Shown piece by piece: positions 1-9,134 of a DNA stretch of 64,000 bases. How positions within the stretch are numbered: position 1 is the first letter of the stretch; every line of letters begins with the position of its first letter. A program made the translations under genes and the position numbers. Source of the stretch: Rhizobiaceae bacterium (lineage in GTDB: Bacteria; Pseudomonadota; Alphaproteobacteria; Rhizobiales; Rhizobiaceae); assembly GCA_905339215.1 (NCBI GenBank), contig CAJPFN010000014.1, positions 124,001 through 188,000 on the forward strand, given 5' to 3'. A model generated the notes under the pieces. The model was not told the DNA's origin and searched no databases. It was given only the letters and a program-made list of their open reading frames with translations.

Positions 1-1
1 C

Positions 2-70
2 AAGGTCGCCGACATGATCGAGGGCCTGGTCGCGGATTTCGGTCCGCAACGCCGCCGTTCCGCCTCTTGA
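2..70 (+). CDS. C-terminal end of an unidentified protein (partial)
   Basis: Only the last 22 codons of a plus-strand reading frame lie in the window; the frame is open from base 2 and ends at TGA 68-70, giving a tail KVADMIEGLVADFG followed by an Arg/Ser-rich end. It converges on the outer-membrane protein gene seven bases further on. The tail is too short to assign a family, and it could be a chance open frame at the window edge, though its codon usage (G/C at third positions) fits a real gene. Confidence 0.4.
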   Translation, partial: KVADMIEGLVADFGPQRRRSAS

Positions 71-77
71 TCAGCTT

Positions 78-1799
78 CTATCGCTGAAGCTTGAGGCCAA
101 GGAAAACGCTGTCGACCTTGTAGCCGCGTCCGGCGATGCTGCTCGTCTGCGTTTCGTGGCGGGCGCGTCCGGTGATGCCGGCATAGCGGTTCAGCCACCA
201 GGTCAGGCCGACCTCGGCACTCAATGTCAGGTCGTGTCCATCGACGCCGACATAGTCGCGATAGGCGGCACCGAAGGCGAGGTTGCCGGTAAGATTCGCG
301 CGAAGCTCGCGCTGGACCGCAACGCCGCCGGAATAGAGGATCGACCCGCTCTCGCCAGCCGCCGTGGCGCCCTCGACGGTCGTCGATCCAGTCAGGTTGA
401 CGATGGTGCCGCGCAGCGGCGACCAGGCCAGACTGGCATCCAGCGTCGCGCCCGAGATCGGCTTCAACCGGCCGTCATCGAAGCGCTCTTCCAGCCAGCC
501 CGCCGCAATTTCACCGGATAGCTTCTCGCCGAGATCGACCTCGAGGCCTGCCCGCGCCGCGATTCGTTTTGTGGAGCGCTCATAGCCACTGCTGTCGACC
601 TTCTCGTCGTAGACGCGCCTGCCGACCTCGAACTCGACGAATGGCGTCAGGGCGGGCGAGATCTCGTAGCCGCCGCGTAGCGCCACCGTCGCCAGCGTCG
701 TGTTGCGGTCCCTCTGCGAGAGCATACCGCCCGCCGAAAGCTCGGCGTCGCCATAGACGTCCCGTTCGGCCCGTGCGGTCAGGGCAAAGCGCAACTTGCC
801 AAGGTCCTTTTCGATACCGGCGCTACCCGTCAGGGTCTGGCGAAGCGGCCGGCCGACCGTACCGGTTATGACGATCGGCGACGAGGCCGACTCAGGCCCA
901 AGCGCGTAGCCGAGGGTGGCCAGCGCCGCGTAGTCGTCGGCGAGATCAAGCCGGAGCCTCGCGTCGATGCCCGCCTTCTTCTCGTCGATCGCCTCGCCCG
1001 AGACCGACTTGCGGAATGTGCCAAATACATCGACGGTCGCCGAATGACGGGACCAGTCGGACGCCGCGTTGAGGCGAAGAGTGGTCTCGGACAACAGCGC
1101 GGGCGAACGCGCGGTCGAGTAGTTGGCATTGGAAGTCCAGGTGAACCCGGTCTCTAGTGAAGGCTTGAGCAGGAACGTGCCGAGGCGCATGCCGACCGGG
1201 GCGAACGGATTCTCCTCGTCCGTGCGGTCTATCCCCTCGATGGCCTCGGCGCGCTCGGCGCCCGCATCGACGGTGAGATCCGCCTCGCCGTCGACGGTTC
1301 CGGCGCGGGTCGTGCCCGTCGATGTTTCGTCGAGACCCTCGTCTTGTTCCGCGGCGGCCCGCTCCGTTGCGGTTTGCGGTGGCTGGGCGGCCTCGGCGCG
1401 TGCCTGCTCCGCGCGGTCACGGGCAGTGGAAGGAGGACGCGAAGCGGCAGCGCCGGGCGCCGGCGCGTCGGCAAAGGCGTCGGCGTTGCCGGTCTCCGCG
1501 AAGATGGATGAACCGTTCGACGGCTTGTCGGCAGATGGCGTCGCTCCCGCGCTGACCGGCTCGTAGGCGGGCGCCGGGATACCTTCGTTCTGCTGCGCCG
1601 CCGCCTTCTGGCTGGAACCCTTCTTTCCTTTCGGCGCCGAGAACAGCTCGTTGCGCATCTGGGATTCGGAAACCGGACCGCGCAGCGCGCTCGTCTCTTG
1701 CGCTAGCGCGGTCTGCGCGAATGCCAGCGTCGCCGCGCCCGTCGCCAGCAACAGGAGGCGGCGCGCTGATCGGTGAGGGCCGGAACGGGTTCCTGGCAT
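78..1799 (-). CDS. outer membrane beta-barrel protein (BBP2_2-like)
   Basis: A 573-residue secreted protein. Residues 1-34 are a signal peptide (basic start, LLLLATGAATLAFA core, cleavage near ALA-QE). Residues 35-200 are low-complexity Ala/Glu/Pro-rich sequence, probably disordered. From about residue 205 to the end are alternating amphipathic beta strands (for example LETGFTWTSNANYS, ASDWSRHSATVDVFGTF) ending in an aromatic/charged strand, as in outer-membrane barrels. The DWSRH region matches the putative outer membrane beta-barrel family PF10082 from memory. It is divergent from kpsF, with about 138 bp between the starts. The substrate or role is not evident; related proteins often sit near exopolysaccharide genes, but none is visible here. 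Confidence 0.7.
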   Translation of the reverse strand: MPGTRSGPHRSARRLLLLATGAATLAFAQTALAQETSALRGPVSESQMRNELFSAPKGKKGSSQKAAAQQNEGIPAPAYEPVSAGATPSADKPSNGSSIFAETGNADAFADAPAPGAAASRPPSTARDRAEQARAEAAQPPQTATERAAAEQDEGLDETSTGTTRAGTVDGEADLTVDAGAERAEAIEGIDRTDEENPFAPVGMRLGTFLLKPSLETGFTWTSNANYSTARSPALLSETTLRLNAASDWSRHSATVDVFGTFRKSVSGEAIDEKKAGIDARLRLDLADDYAALATLGYALGPESASSPIVITGTVGRPLRQTLTGSAGIEKDLGKLRFALTARAERDVYGDAELSAGGMLSQRDRNTTLATVALRGGYEISPALTPFVEFEVGRRVYDEKVDSSGYERSTKRIAARAGLEVDLGEKLSGEIAAGWLEERFDDGRLKPISGATLDASLAWSPLRGTIVNLTGSTTVEGATAAGESGSILYSGGVAVQRELRANLTGNLAFGAAYRDYVGVDGHDLTLSAEVGLTWWLNRYAGITGRARHETQTSSIAGRGYKVDSVFLGLKLQR

Positions 1800-1860
1800 C
1801 GGTACCTGACTGCGCTTCGGGCGAAGCCGCCCATCCTTACCGGACCGTAAACAGCGTTGG

Positions 1861-1875
1861 TTAACGGAGCGTTTA
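1861..1875. promoter_or_regulatory. CtrA-like site, imperfect, in a divergent promoter region
   Basis: The sequence TTAA-CGGAGCG-TTTA lies between the divergent starts of the outer-membrane protein gene (1799) and kpsF (1938). It matches the CtrA consensus TTAA-N7-TTAA at seven of eight fixed positions. CtrA is a cell-cycle regulator of alphaproteobacteria. One imperfect match proves little, so the call is weak. Confidence 0.25.
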
Positions 1876-1937
1876 GCAGTCCCTTGGCCATCTACTCAGG
1901 ATTGGACAGGAACGGGCGAACGCGCTAAGCGCTGGCC

Positions 1938-2933
1938 ATGCATGCTGGCCTCAAGAAACCGGTCGACCGCAACGCCGCGATCGCTTCCGCCCTGCGGACG
2001 GTCGAGGCCGAGCAGTCCGGCCTCGCGGCCCTGAAGTCGGCCCTCGAAGACGGGTTGTCCGCGCCTTTCGCCGATGCCGTCGAAGTGCTGTCGCAAATCC
2101 GCGGCCGCGTCATCGTCACCGGTGTCGGCAAGAGCGGCCATATCGGCTCGAAGATCGCAGCAACGCTCGCCTCGACCGGGACGCCGTCCTTCTTCGTTCA
2201 TCCCGCAGAGGCCAATCATGGCGATCTCGGCATGATCGCCAAGGATGACGCCATCGTCGCCGTGTCGTGGTCGGGCGAGACGTTCGAACTGAAGGGAATC
2301 GTCGCCTATGCGCGGCGCTTCTCCATCCCACTGATCGCGATCACGGCCGGCGGGGCCTCGACGCTGGCCCGCGAGGCGACGGTGGTCCTGGCGCTGCCAC
2401 GGGCGCCCGAGGCGTGCCCGCACGGTCTGGCGCCGACCACTTCGACCATGCTCCAGCTCGTCATAGGCGATGCGCTCGCGGTTGCCCTGCTCGAGGCGCG
2501 CGGCTTCACCCCGGAGCACTTTCGTACCTTCCACCCAGGCGGCCAGCTCGGCGCCAGCCTCACTCAGATCCGCGACGTCATGCACGTCGGCGACCGCGTG
2601 CCTCTCGTGGCGTCAGGCACCTCGATGGCTGAAGCGGTCGTTCAGATCTCACAAAAGGGATTTGGCTGCGTGGCGGTGACCGGTGCCGACGGACGGCTCG
2701 AGGGGATCATCACCGACGGGGACCTCCGCCGCAACCTCGGCGACGGCCTGCTCGGACGCACGGTCGACGAGGTCATGACGCGTTCGCCGAAGACGGTCGA
2801 TCCCGATACGCTCGCGGCAACCGCGCTGCAGATCGTCAATTCGTCGGCCATAACGACCCTGATGGTCGTCGAGGCCGGCCGGCCGGTCGGCATCGTCCAC
2901 CTTCACGACCTTCTCAGGATCGGCGTCGCCTGA
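1938..2933 (+). CDS. kpsF: arabinose-5-phosphate isomerase, KpsF/GutQ (KdsD) family
   Basis: A 331-residue cytosolic enzyme that interconverts ribulose 5-phosphate and arabinose 5-phosphate, the first step toward KDO for lipopolysaccharide. An N-terminal SIS domain (about residues 45-185) carries VTGVGKSGHIG, NHGDLGMI and SWSGET. The catalytic-site stretch HPGGQLG lies at residues 199-205. Two CBS domains follow (about 210-331, starting IRDVMHVGDRVP and VDEVMTRSPKTV). Length matches the family (about 325-330). The ATG at 1938 begins a normal N-terminus. It is not visibly in an operon; the next gene is convergent. Confidence 0.93.
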   Translation: MHAGLKKPVDRNAAIASALRTVEAEQSGLAALKSALEDGLSAPFADAVEVLSQIRGRVIVTGVGKSGHIGSKIAATLASTGTPSFFVHPAEANHGDLGMIAKDDAIVAVSWSGETFELKGIVAYARRFSIPLIAITAGGASTLAREATVVLALPRAPEACPHGLAPTTSTMLQLVIGDALAVALLEARGFTPEHFRTFHPGGQLGASLTQIRDVMHVGDRVPLVASGTSMAEAVVQISQKGFGCVAVTGADGRLEGIITDGDLRRNLGDGLLGRTVDEVMTRSPKTVDPDTLAATALQIVNSSAITTLMVVEAGRPVGIVHLHDLLRIGVA

Positions 2934-2948
2934 TTGGCGCGCGTTCCG

Positions 2949-3404
2949 TCAAGCGGAAACCACTGTCAGGTCGCCGTTTTTCACCGACGCGACGCGCACG
3001 GTAGCGCCCGCGGGCAGGTCCGGCCCGCTCACTTTCCACACCGTGTCGTCAATGCGCACCCGACCCCAGCCGTTGACGATCGGCTCGGAGAGCGTCGCTG
3101 TGCGCCCGACCAGCTGGTCGGCGCGCCGGTTGAGCAGCGGCAGGTCGCTCTCGCCGCCGCTGCCCATGACGCGCTTGCCGGCAAAGGCGGAGACAAGCGA
3201 CAGGACGAGGAAGACGAGCACCTGAACCTGCCAGATCCAGATCGACCAGTCCCAGAGCAGGAGAGAAAACGCGCCGGTGACGAGTGCCGCGATGCCGATC
3301 CACAGCAGGAACACGCCCGGAACGACGATCTCCAGCGCCAGCAGCGCGAAGCCGATGACGAACCAGTTCCAGGGCCCGAGTTCGGAAAAGACACTCGCGA
3401 GCAT
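2949..3404 (-). CDS. NfeD-family membrane protein
   Basis: A 151-residue protein with hydrophobic segments at about residues 12-38, 40-52 and 56-78, followed by a C-terminal OB-fold-like domain (GRTATLSEPIVNGWGRVRIDD...WKVSGPDLPAGATVRVASV), the standard layout of the short NfeD type. NfeD proteins partner SPFH proteins at the membrane, and this gene lies 22 bp after the SPFH gene on the same strand, so the two form an operon. A good GGGAGG ribosome site precedes ATG 3404. Function in membrane-protein quality control or membrane organisation is inferred from the family. Confidence 0.88.
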   Translation of the reverse strand: MLASVFSELGPWNWFVIGFALLALEIVVPGVFLLWIGIAALVTGAFSLLLWDWSIWIWQVQVLVFLVLSLVSAFAGKRVMGSGGESDLPLLNRRADQLVGRTATLSEPIVNGWGRVRIDDTVWKVSGPDLPAGATVRVASVKNGDLTVVSA

Positions 3405-3426
3405 GGCGACCTCCCTCGGGTCCGGC

Positions 3427-4371
3427 TCAGTTCTGTTCGGGGCCGACGCGCGGTGGCCGCGACGTCGTCCGGGCGCCGGTCTGGCCGTCGCCGAAGACTT
3501 CCCTGGCGATCGAGCCGATGCCGCCGAGAGAGCCGATCAGCGAGGAGGCTTCGAACGGCATCAGGACGATCTTGCTGTTGCCTCCGGAGCCGATCTTGGC
3601 CAGCGCTTCGGTGTATTTCTGGGCGACGAAGTAGTTTATCGCCTGGACGTCTCCCTTGGCGATAGCCTCGGAGACGACCTGGGTAGCCCGCGCCTCGGCT
3701 TCAGCCGCGCGTTCACGCGCCTCGGCGTCGCGGAACGCCGCTTCCTTGCGGCCTTCCGCCTCAAGCACCTGAGCCTGCTTGAGGCCTTCGGCCTCGAGGA
3801 TCTGCGCGCGTTTGTTGCGCTCGGCCATCATCTGGCGGGCCATCGATTCCACCAGGTTCGCCGGCGGATTGATGTCCTTGATCTCGACGCGGGTCATCTT
3901 GATGCCCCAGGGGCTCGCGGCATCGTCGACGATGCGCAGCAGCTTGTCGTTGATCGCGTCGCGGTTGGACAGCAGTTCGTCGAGGTCCATCGAGCCCATG
4001 ACCGAGCGGATGTTGGTCATGGTCAGGTTGAGGATTGCGTTCTCCAGGCCCGAAACCTGGTAGGCGGCCTGCGGGGCGTTGAGCACCTGGTAGAAGGCGA
4101 CGCCGTCGACCGCGACGATGGCGTTGTCGCGGGTGATCACCTCCTGGGTGGGCACGTCGAGCACCTGCTCCATCATGTTCATTTTCGCACCGAGCCGGTC
4201 GATGAAGGGGATGATCAGATTGAGGCCCGGGGTCAGCGTGCGCGTATAGCGGCCGAAGCGCTCGACCGTGTAGTTGAAGCCCTGCGGCACGGTCTTGATG
4301 CCGGTGAAGATCAGCAGCAGCACCAGGATGACCAGGACGATGATGATGATGTCGAAACCCGCTAGCGGCAT
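3427..4371 (-). CDS. SPFH/Band 7 stomatin-like membrane protein (paraslipin)
   Basis: A 314-residue protein with one N-terminal membrane segment ([17 protein letters not shown]), then the SPFH domain ([29 protein letters not shown], then [16 protein letters not shown]) and a coiled-coil Ala/Glu-rich helix about residues 195-245 ([19 protein letters not shown]). It would form a membrane-anchored oligomeric scaffold. I place the start at ATG 4371, preceded by GAGGGAG; an upstream TTG at 4389 would add six residues without a better ribosome site. It is co-directional with the NfeD gene, its usual partner. Confidence 0.9.
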   Translation of the reverse strand: MPLAGFDIIIIVLVILVLLLIFTGIKTVPQGFNYTVERFGRYTRTLTPGLNLIIPFIDRLGAKMNMMEQVLDVPTQEVITRDNAIVAVDGVAFYQVLNAPQAAYQVSGLENAILNLTMTNIRSVMGSMDLDELLSNRDAINDKLLRIVDDAASPWGIKMTRVEIKDINPPANLVESMARQMMAERNKRAQILEAEGLKQAQVLEAEGRKEAAFRDAEARERAAEAEARATQVVSEAIAKGDVQAINYFVAQKYTEALAKIGSGGNSKIVLMPFEASSLIGSLGGIGSIAREVFGDGQTGARTTSRPPRVGPEQN

Positions 4372-4541
4372 GTCGGCGCTCCCTCGCAATGCGTCTGTCG
4401 GCCCCCGGCGTGTCGATATGCCGGCCAGGAAGACTTAAGCGCGAATTGTGGCGGACACAATCGCGGCGCACCCGAATACGGGCAAGGCGGGAAGCAGACC
4501 GGCGAGCGGGGATCGCACGCAGCCCTTGCGTGCAAGACGGA

Positions 4542-5606
4542 TCAGATCCAGCCCGACAGTTCGCGGCGCACCAGTTCTTCGATGAGCGCCATGCCGTCGT
4601 CGCCGTCGTTCAGGCAGGGAATGTGCGAGAAGTGGGTTCCTCCGGCATGCATGAACGTCTCGCGGACTTCGCGGTCGATCTCGTCGATGGTCTCCAGGCA
4701 GTCGACGGAGAAGCCGGGATTGATGACGGCGATCTTCCTGACGCCGTCGTGGGCAAGCTTCTCCACGGTCTCGTCCGTATAGGGCTTGATCCATTCGGCA
4801 CGGCCGAAGCGCGACTGGAAGGTGGTGATCAACCGGTCCTTGCCCCAGCCAAGCCGCTCGCGCAGGAGGCGCGTCGTCTTCTGGCAATGGCAGTGATAGG
4901 GGTCGCCGTCGTCGAAGTAGGATTGCGGGATGCCGTGGTAGGACGCGACGACGACCTCCGGCTCGAAGTCGAGCCCGGCGACATGTCGCTCGATCGAGCG
5001 GGCGAGTGACTCGATGTAGGCGGGCTCGTCGTGATAGGGCGGCACGCCTCGGACGGTCGGCATGTCGCGCATCGTCTTCAGCGTGTCGAAGAGCTTGTCG
5101 TAGACTGTCGCCGTAGTCGCGGCCGCATATTGCGGATAGAGCGGCAAGACGACGAGGCGGTCGCAACCCTGTTCCTTCAGCCGTGCCACCGCGCTCGGGA
5201 TCGATGGATTGCCGTAGCGCATGGCGTAATCGACAACCAGCCGCGGTTCGGCAGCCAGCGCGGCCGCCAGCTTCTCGGCCTGCGAGCGAGTCACCGTGAG
5301 CAAAGGCGACTCATTCCTCTCGCGGTTCCAGATGCGGTCGTAGTTTGCGCCGGAGCGCGACGGCCGGCGCGTCAGCACGATGCCGTAGAGGATCGGGTAC
5401 CAGATCAGACGGCTGGTCTCGATGACGCGCCGGTCGGAGAGGAACTCGCGCAGGTACCGCCACATCGGCCAGAAGCTCGTACCGTCAGGCGTGCCGAGAT
5501 TGACCAGGAGAACGCCGATCCTACCGGCGCGAATCCGGGGATGCCCGGCAGGCAGCGGTCCCTGCGCCTTGGCGGCGGCGCGGTCGATCGTCGTCGTCAG
5601 GTTCAT
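4542..5606 (-). CDS. hemH: ferrochelatase
   Basis: A 354-residue enzyme inserting Fe2+ into protoporphyrin IX, the last step of haem synthesis. Visible family motifs are GVLLVNLGTPDG near the N-terminus, LPLYPQYAAATTATVYD, the active-site ASYHGIPQSYFDDGDPYHCH with the catalytic His near residue 215, and the C-terminal VINPGFSVDCLETIDEI...GGTHFSHIPCLND with the conserved Glu/His. ATG 5606 follows GGGAG at normal spacing; the frame extends 23 codons further upstream, but that stretch does not resemble the family. It stands alone between the SPFH operon and the nucleotidase gene. Confidence 0.95.
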   Translation of the reverse strand: MNLTTTIDRAAAKAQGPLPAGHPRIRAGRIGVLLVNLGTPDGTSFWPMWRYLREFLSDRRVIETSRLIWYPILYGIVLTRRPSRSGANYDRIWNRERNESPLLTVTRSQAEKLAAALAAEPRLVVDYAMRYGNPSIPSAVARLKEQGCDRLVVLPLYPQYAAATTATVYDKLFDTLKTMRDMPTVRGVPPYHDEPAYIESLARSIERHVAGLDFEPEVVVASYHGIPQSYFDDGDPYHCHCQKTTRLLRERLGWGKDRLITTFQSRFGRAEWIKPYTDETVEKLAHDGVRKIAVINPGFSVDCLETIDEIDREVRETFMHAGGTHFSHIPCLNDGDDGMALIEELVRRELSGWI

Positions 5607-5689
5607 CTGCTGCTCCCTCGCTGCGCCGCTACGTAGAGACCATGCGCCGAATTGCAATGCTGCCTCTGGCCGCACCGGGATTTCATGCG

Positions 5690-5718
5690 AAAAAGCCCGC
5701 CCGGCATGCCGGGCGGGC
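5690..5718 (-). terminator. intrinsic terminator of the 5'-nucleotidase gene
   Basis: A perfect palindrome at 5695-5718 with 12-bp arms (GCCCGCCCGGCA and its complement) is followed on the minus strand by a run of five T (5694-5690). It lies 22 bases after the stop codon of the nucleotidase gene, as expected for a rho-independent terminator, and also separates it from hemH. Confidence 0.85.
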
Positions 5719-5740
5719 CTGGTTCGGGAATACCCGGCGA

Positions 5741-7744
5741 TCAGTTCGCCGGCGGGATCGTCAGCGTGACGCCGATCGGCAGGCGCTTCGGCGGCAGGCC
5801 GGAATTGGCGTCAGCGATCAGGTGCCACTTGTTGGCGTCGCCGTAATACTTCTTCGCCAAGTCCCAGTAGGTATCGCCGGCGACGACGACATGCGTGCCA
5901 GGCGCTGCCTCGGCCGGCTTGGCCGGTTCTGCGGGAGCCGCTTCCGCCGGCTTGGCGGGCTCGGCCGGCGCCGCTTCCGCCGGGGCCGCCTCGACCTTCG
6001 GCGCCTCGCCGGCGATATCGCCCGAGCCTTCCGGCAGCGGCGGGAGCTTCACTTCGGGCTCGGCCGGCTTGGCTGGCTCGGCGGGAGCTGCTTCGGCTGG
6101 CTTCGCCGGTTCCGCGGGGGCCGCGGGTTCTGCCGCGGCAACCTCGGTGATGCGGCCCTCGATCTTCGGCGTGTAGGGGCGATTGGCGGCAAGGTAGTCG
6201 GCAACCACCTGCTCGAGGCCCGGACCGAAATCGTAGGCGTTCTGCGCATTTGTCGCGAACAGCTTGTAGCCGTCGCCGCCGGCGCGCACGAAGTTGTTGG
6301 TCGCGACGGAGTAGATCTTTTCCGGGTCGATCGGTTTCCAGGCGTCGCCCTCCATGACCTCGACCGACTTGACGCGGCCCTCGTTCGGCTTGACCGACTT
6401 GTCGAGCGTGAACTTCAGTCCGCCGACCTGCGGGAACTTTCCCTTGCCTTCCTCGATTTCGGAGACGCCGGCTTCAAGCGAGGCGACGATATCCTTGCCG
6501 GCGATCTGGAAGGTCGCCAGCGTGTTCTGGAACGGCAGCACCGTGAGCACCTCGCCCATGGTGACAACGCCCTGGTCGATCGAGGCGCGGATGCCGCCGC
6601 CGTTCTGGATGGCGATGGTCACACCCTGGCCCTTGACGCGGTCGAGCATGGCGTCGGCAATCAGATTGCCCATCTCGCATTCGCGGGCCCGGCAGGCCTC
6701 GCGGCTACCGTCGATCGGGGCGGTGGTCTCCGCAACCTCCTTCTTCTTCAACTCCTCGATAGGCGCGCCAAGTTCCGCGATCCGGGCGAGAACCGTCGCG
6801 TCGGGTGCGATCGACTTGTCGAGGTAGATCGGGTCGCCACTCGCTTCCTTGACCACGCCGGCGTCGTCGAACACGACCTTGAACTCGCCGAGGTACTTCG
6901 AATAGGAGGCCGCCTGGGTCACCGGGACCTTGTAGCCCTCGGGATTGTCGACCATCGTCGGATACGGGCCCTCCGCCTTGGCGTCGGTGTTCGACAGCAG
7001 CGAATGCGAATGGCCGCCGACCACCACGTCGACGCCGGGGATCTTGGCGATGAGTTCCTTGTCGCGCGGATAGCCGACATGGGTCAGCGCGATGATCTTG
7101 TCGACGCCCTCGGCCTTCAGCTTGTCGACTTCGGCCTTGATCGCGTTTAGGTCGTTGGAGATCAGGATGTTCGGACCGGGGGAGGCGATCTCCGGCGTGT
7201 CGTTGGTGACGGCGCCGACGATGCCGATCTTCTGGCCACCGACCTCGATCACCATCGATGGCTTGATCTTGTCGCCGACGCCCGACTTGGCGCTGGCCAG
7301 CACGTTGGCGCTGAGAACCGGGAACTTGATCTCCTCGAGGAACGGCACGAGAGCGTCCTCGCCGTCGTCGAACTCGTGGTTGCCGACGGTCATGGCGTCG
7401 AATTTCATCAGGTTGAGGAACTCGGCCTCAGCCTTGCCCTTGTAGGTCGTGTAGAACAACGAGCCCTGGAAATTGTCGCCGCCGTTGAGCAGCAGCACGT
7501 TCTGTCCCTCGAGCGCCTTGCGGCGCTCGGCGACGGCGGTGACCAGTCGCGCGGCGCCACCGATGCACTCGCCCTTGCCCTCCTCCTCGGCCGAGCAAGT
7601 CGACTCGAAGCGGTTGTTGGATTCGATTCGGCTGTGCCAGTCGTTGATATGCAGGATCGTCAGCGTGTAGTCGGCGAACGAAATGCCCGACGACATCGCC
7701 AACGCCGACACCGTACCTGCGACTAACGCGGTGAATTTGCGCAT
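5741..7744 (-). CDS. secreted 5'-nucleotidase/cyclic phosphodiesterase with C-terminal LysM domain
   Basis: A 667-residue exported protein. Residues 1-24 are a signal peptide. The calcineurin-like metallophosphatase domain (about 25-260) has metal-ligand motifs LHINDWHSR, GGDNFQGS, VGNHEFDDG, LTHVGYPRD and GGHSHSLL. The 5'-nucleotidase C-terminal domain (about 330-515) has IQNGGGIRASI and NNFVRAGGDGY. A linker of about 95 residues holds repeated AEPAKPAEAAP units. Residues 620-667 are a LysM domain (VVVAGDTYWDLAKKYYG, then NKWHLIADAN). UshA/CpdB-type enzymes hydrolyse nucleotides or UDP-sugars in the periplasm; the LysM tail suggests retention on peptidoglycan, which is inference. GGAGAGG precedes ATG 7744. 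Substrate preference cannot be read from sequence. Confidence 0.88.
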   Translation of the reverse strand: MRKFTALVAGTVSALAMSSGISFADYTLTILHINDWHSRIESNNRFESTCSAEEEGKGECIGGAARLVTAVAERRKALEGQNVLLLNGGDNFQGSLFYTTYKGKAEAEFLNLMKFDAMTVGNHEFDDGEDALVPFLEEIKFPVLSANVLASAKSGVGDKIKPSMVIEVGGQKIGIVGAVTNDTPEIASPGPNILISNDLNAIKAEVDKLKAEGVDKIIALTHVGYPRDKELIAKIPGVDVVVGGHSHSLLSNTDAKAEGPYPTMVDNPEGYKVPVTQAASYSKYLGEFKVVFDDAGVVKEASGDPIYLDKSIAPDATVLARIAELGAPIEELKKKEVAETTAPIDGSREACRARECEMGNLIADAMLDRVKGQGVTIAIQNGGGIRASIDQGVVTMGEVLTVLPFQNTLATFQIAGKDIVASLEAGVSEIEEGKGKFPQVGGLKFTLDKSVKPNEGRVKSVEVMEGDAWKPIDPEKIYSVATNNFVRAGGDGYKLFATNAQNAYDFGPGLEQVVADYLAANRPYTPKIEGRITEVAAAEPAAPAEPAKPAEAAPAEPAKPAEPEVKLPPLPEGSGDIAGEAPKVEAAPAEAAPAEPAKPAEAAPAEPAKPAEAAPGTHVVVAGDTYWDLAKKYYGDANKWHLIADANSGLPPKRLPIGVTLTIPPAN
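5905..6135 (-). repeat. in-frame Ala/Pro/Glu/Lys repeat coding a flexible linker
   Basis: Within the nucleotidase gene, near-repeats of the unit AEPAKPAEAAP occur in two blocks on either side of a non-repetitive stretch (VKLPPLPEGSGDIAGEAPK). The DNA copies are similar but not identical, so it is an old or drifting tandem repeat. It likely gives a length-variable tether between the enzyme and the LysM domain. Confidence 0.75.
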
Positions 7745-7880
7745 GACAACCTCTCCAAGATTCCGGGGGTTTAGTACCGCCCGATACTGACCGCGGTATG
7801 ACAGCGGCTCGGCTTCATGTTCACACTGCGTTTTGCCCGACGCAAGCCCAAACCGACGTCGGCGAGCGGTCCGTATGCGG

Positions 7881-9134
7881 TCATCTTGCGTAGTCGCGCT
7901 CGTCGGAAATGACCTTGCCGTCGTTAGGCAGGGTTCCGTCGGCGACGAGGATGACCGTTCCGCCGAGCTTGGTGACCTCGCGCAGCGTCGCCTCCACGAC
8001 GGACGGATCGAAAGCGCCTTCGGCGAGTCCCTCGACCTGCAGGGTCATTGCATCGCGCTCGCCGTCTCGCGTAACGACGAGTCGTGCCCTGGTGATCTCG
8101 GGATGGCGGCGGACCACCTCGTCGACCTGCTTGGGATCGACGAACATGCCCTTGATCTTGGTACGCTGGTCGGCGCGACCCATCCAGCCACGGATCCGGA
8201 CGTTGGTGCGGCCGCAGGGAGAGATGCCGGGAAGGACGGCGGAAAGGTCGCCTGTGCCGAGCCGGACCATCGGATAGGCTGGATTGAAGCCGGTCACCAC
8301 GACCTCTCCGACCTCACCCTCGCGCACAGGCGCATTCGTGCCCGGTCGCACGATCTCGACGATCAGGTCCTCGTTGACGATCATACCCGGATTCGGCGTC
8401 CCGTCCGCCGCGGTGCTTTCGTAGGCGATCACGCCGAACTCAGCCGTTGCGTAGCACTGCAGCACCGAGATGCCGCGCTCCCGATACTCGGCCCGTAGCG
8501 AGGGGAACAGCGCGCCGCCCGAAACCAGGCCGAGGCGGAACGACGACAGGTCCTTGCCAGTCTCCGCCGCCTTGTCGAGCATGACCTTGAGGAAGTCGGG
8601 GGTGCCGCAATAGACAGTCGGCCTCAATGCCGCGGCGGCGTCGACCTGCATCTCGGTGTTGCCGGTACCCGCCGGGAAGACCGTGCAGCCGAGCGCCCTG
8701 GCACCTTCGTCGAGGATGAAGCCGCCCGGCGTCATGTGGTAGGAAAAAGCGTTATGGACGACGTCGCCCGCACGGATGCCGGCGGCGTGAAATGCGCGCG
8801 CCGAGGCCCACGGATCGGCGCCGGCGCCCTGCGGCTCCCACAGCGGTCCGGGTGAAAGGAAAACCCGGCTGCCGGACAGCGTCGAGGCATCGGCGAAGCC
8901 GCCGAAGGGCGGGTTCGCGGCCTGCAGTTCCATCAGGTCGGATTTACGTAACACCGGGATGCGCGCCAGCGCGGCGCGACTGTCGATCATATGCGGGTCG
9001 ATGCCGGCGAGCCAGCGGGCGAGGCCGGGGGCCGCCGCCATGGCACGGGCGAGGAAACCCGGCAGGCGGGCGAACAGAGCCGTTTCGCGCTCGGCCTGCG
9101 AGCGCGTCTCAAGCGTGTCGAAATGGGCTGCCAT
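7881..9134 (-). CDS. phenylacetate-CoA-ligase-like (PaaK family) AMP-forming ligase
   Basis: A 417-residue protein of the short adenylate-forming PaaK class. Visible landmarks are an N-terminal segment ARIPVLRKSDLMELQ, the loop DVVHNAFSYHMTPGGF, VYCGTPDFLKVML, LVSGGALFPSL, the acyl-binding region CYATAEFGVIAYES, the core GEVGEVVVTGFNPAYPMVRLGTGD split by a short spacer, and the C-terminal GRADQRTKIKGMFVDPKQV. It would activate a carboxylic acid as its CoA ester in the cytoplasm. GGGAGGAA precedes ATG 9134. No pathway partner adjoins it, so the acid is unknown; phenylacetate itself is not supported because no paa genes are present. Confidence 0.8.
   Translation of the reverse strand: MAAHFDTLETRSQAERETALFARLPGFLARAMAAAPGLARWLAGIDPHMIDSRAALARIPVLRKSDLMELQAANPPFGGFADASTLSGSRVFLSPGPLWEPQGAGADPWASARAFHAAGIRAGDVVHNAFSYHMTPGGFILDEGARALGCTVFPAGTGNTEMQVDAAAALRPTVYCGTPDFLKVMLDKAAETGKDLSSFRLGLVSGGALFPSLRAEYRERGISVLQCYATAEFGVIAYESTAADGTPNPGMIVNEDLIVEIVRPGTNAPVREGEVGEVVVTGFNPAYPMVRLGTGDLSAVLPGISPCGRTNVRIRGWMGRADQRTKIKGMFVDPKQVDEVVRRHPEITRARLVVTRDGERDAMTLQVEGLAEGAFDPSVVEATLREVTKLGGTVILVADGTLPNDGKVISDERDYAR

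Noticed and set aside
5905-6135. Repeated GGCTTGGCCGG-type units considered as a CRISPR-like array
   Set aside because: Units are in frame, short, imperfect and lack unique spacers; they code the Ala/Pro/Glu linker.
5642-7150. Long plus-strand open frame (502 codons) opposite the nucleotidase gene
   Set aside because: It is the antisense of a clear enzyme; its translation is rich in Arg, Gly, Leu and Asp with no domain, the usual shadow of G/C-biased codons.
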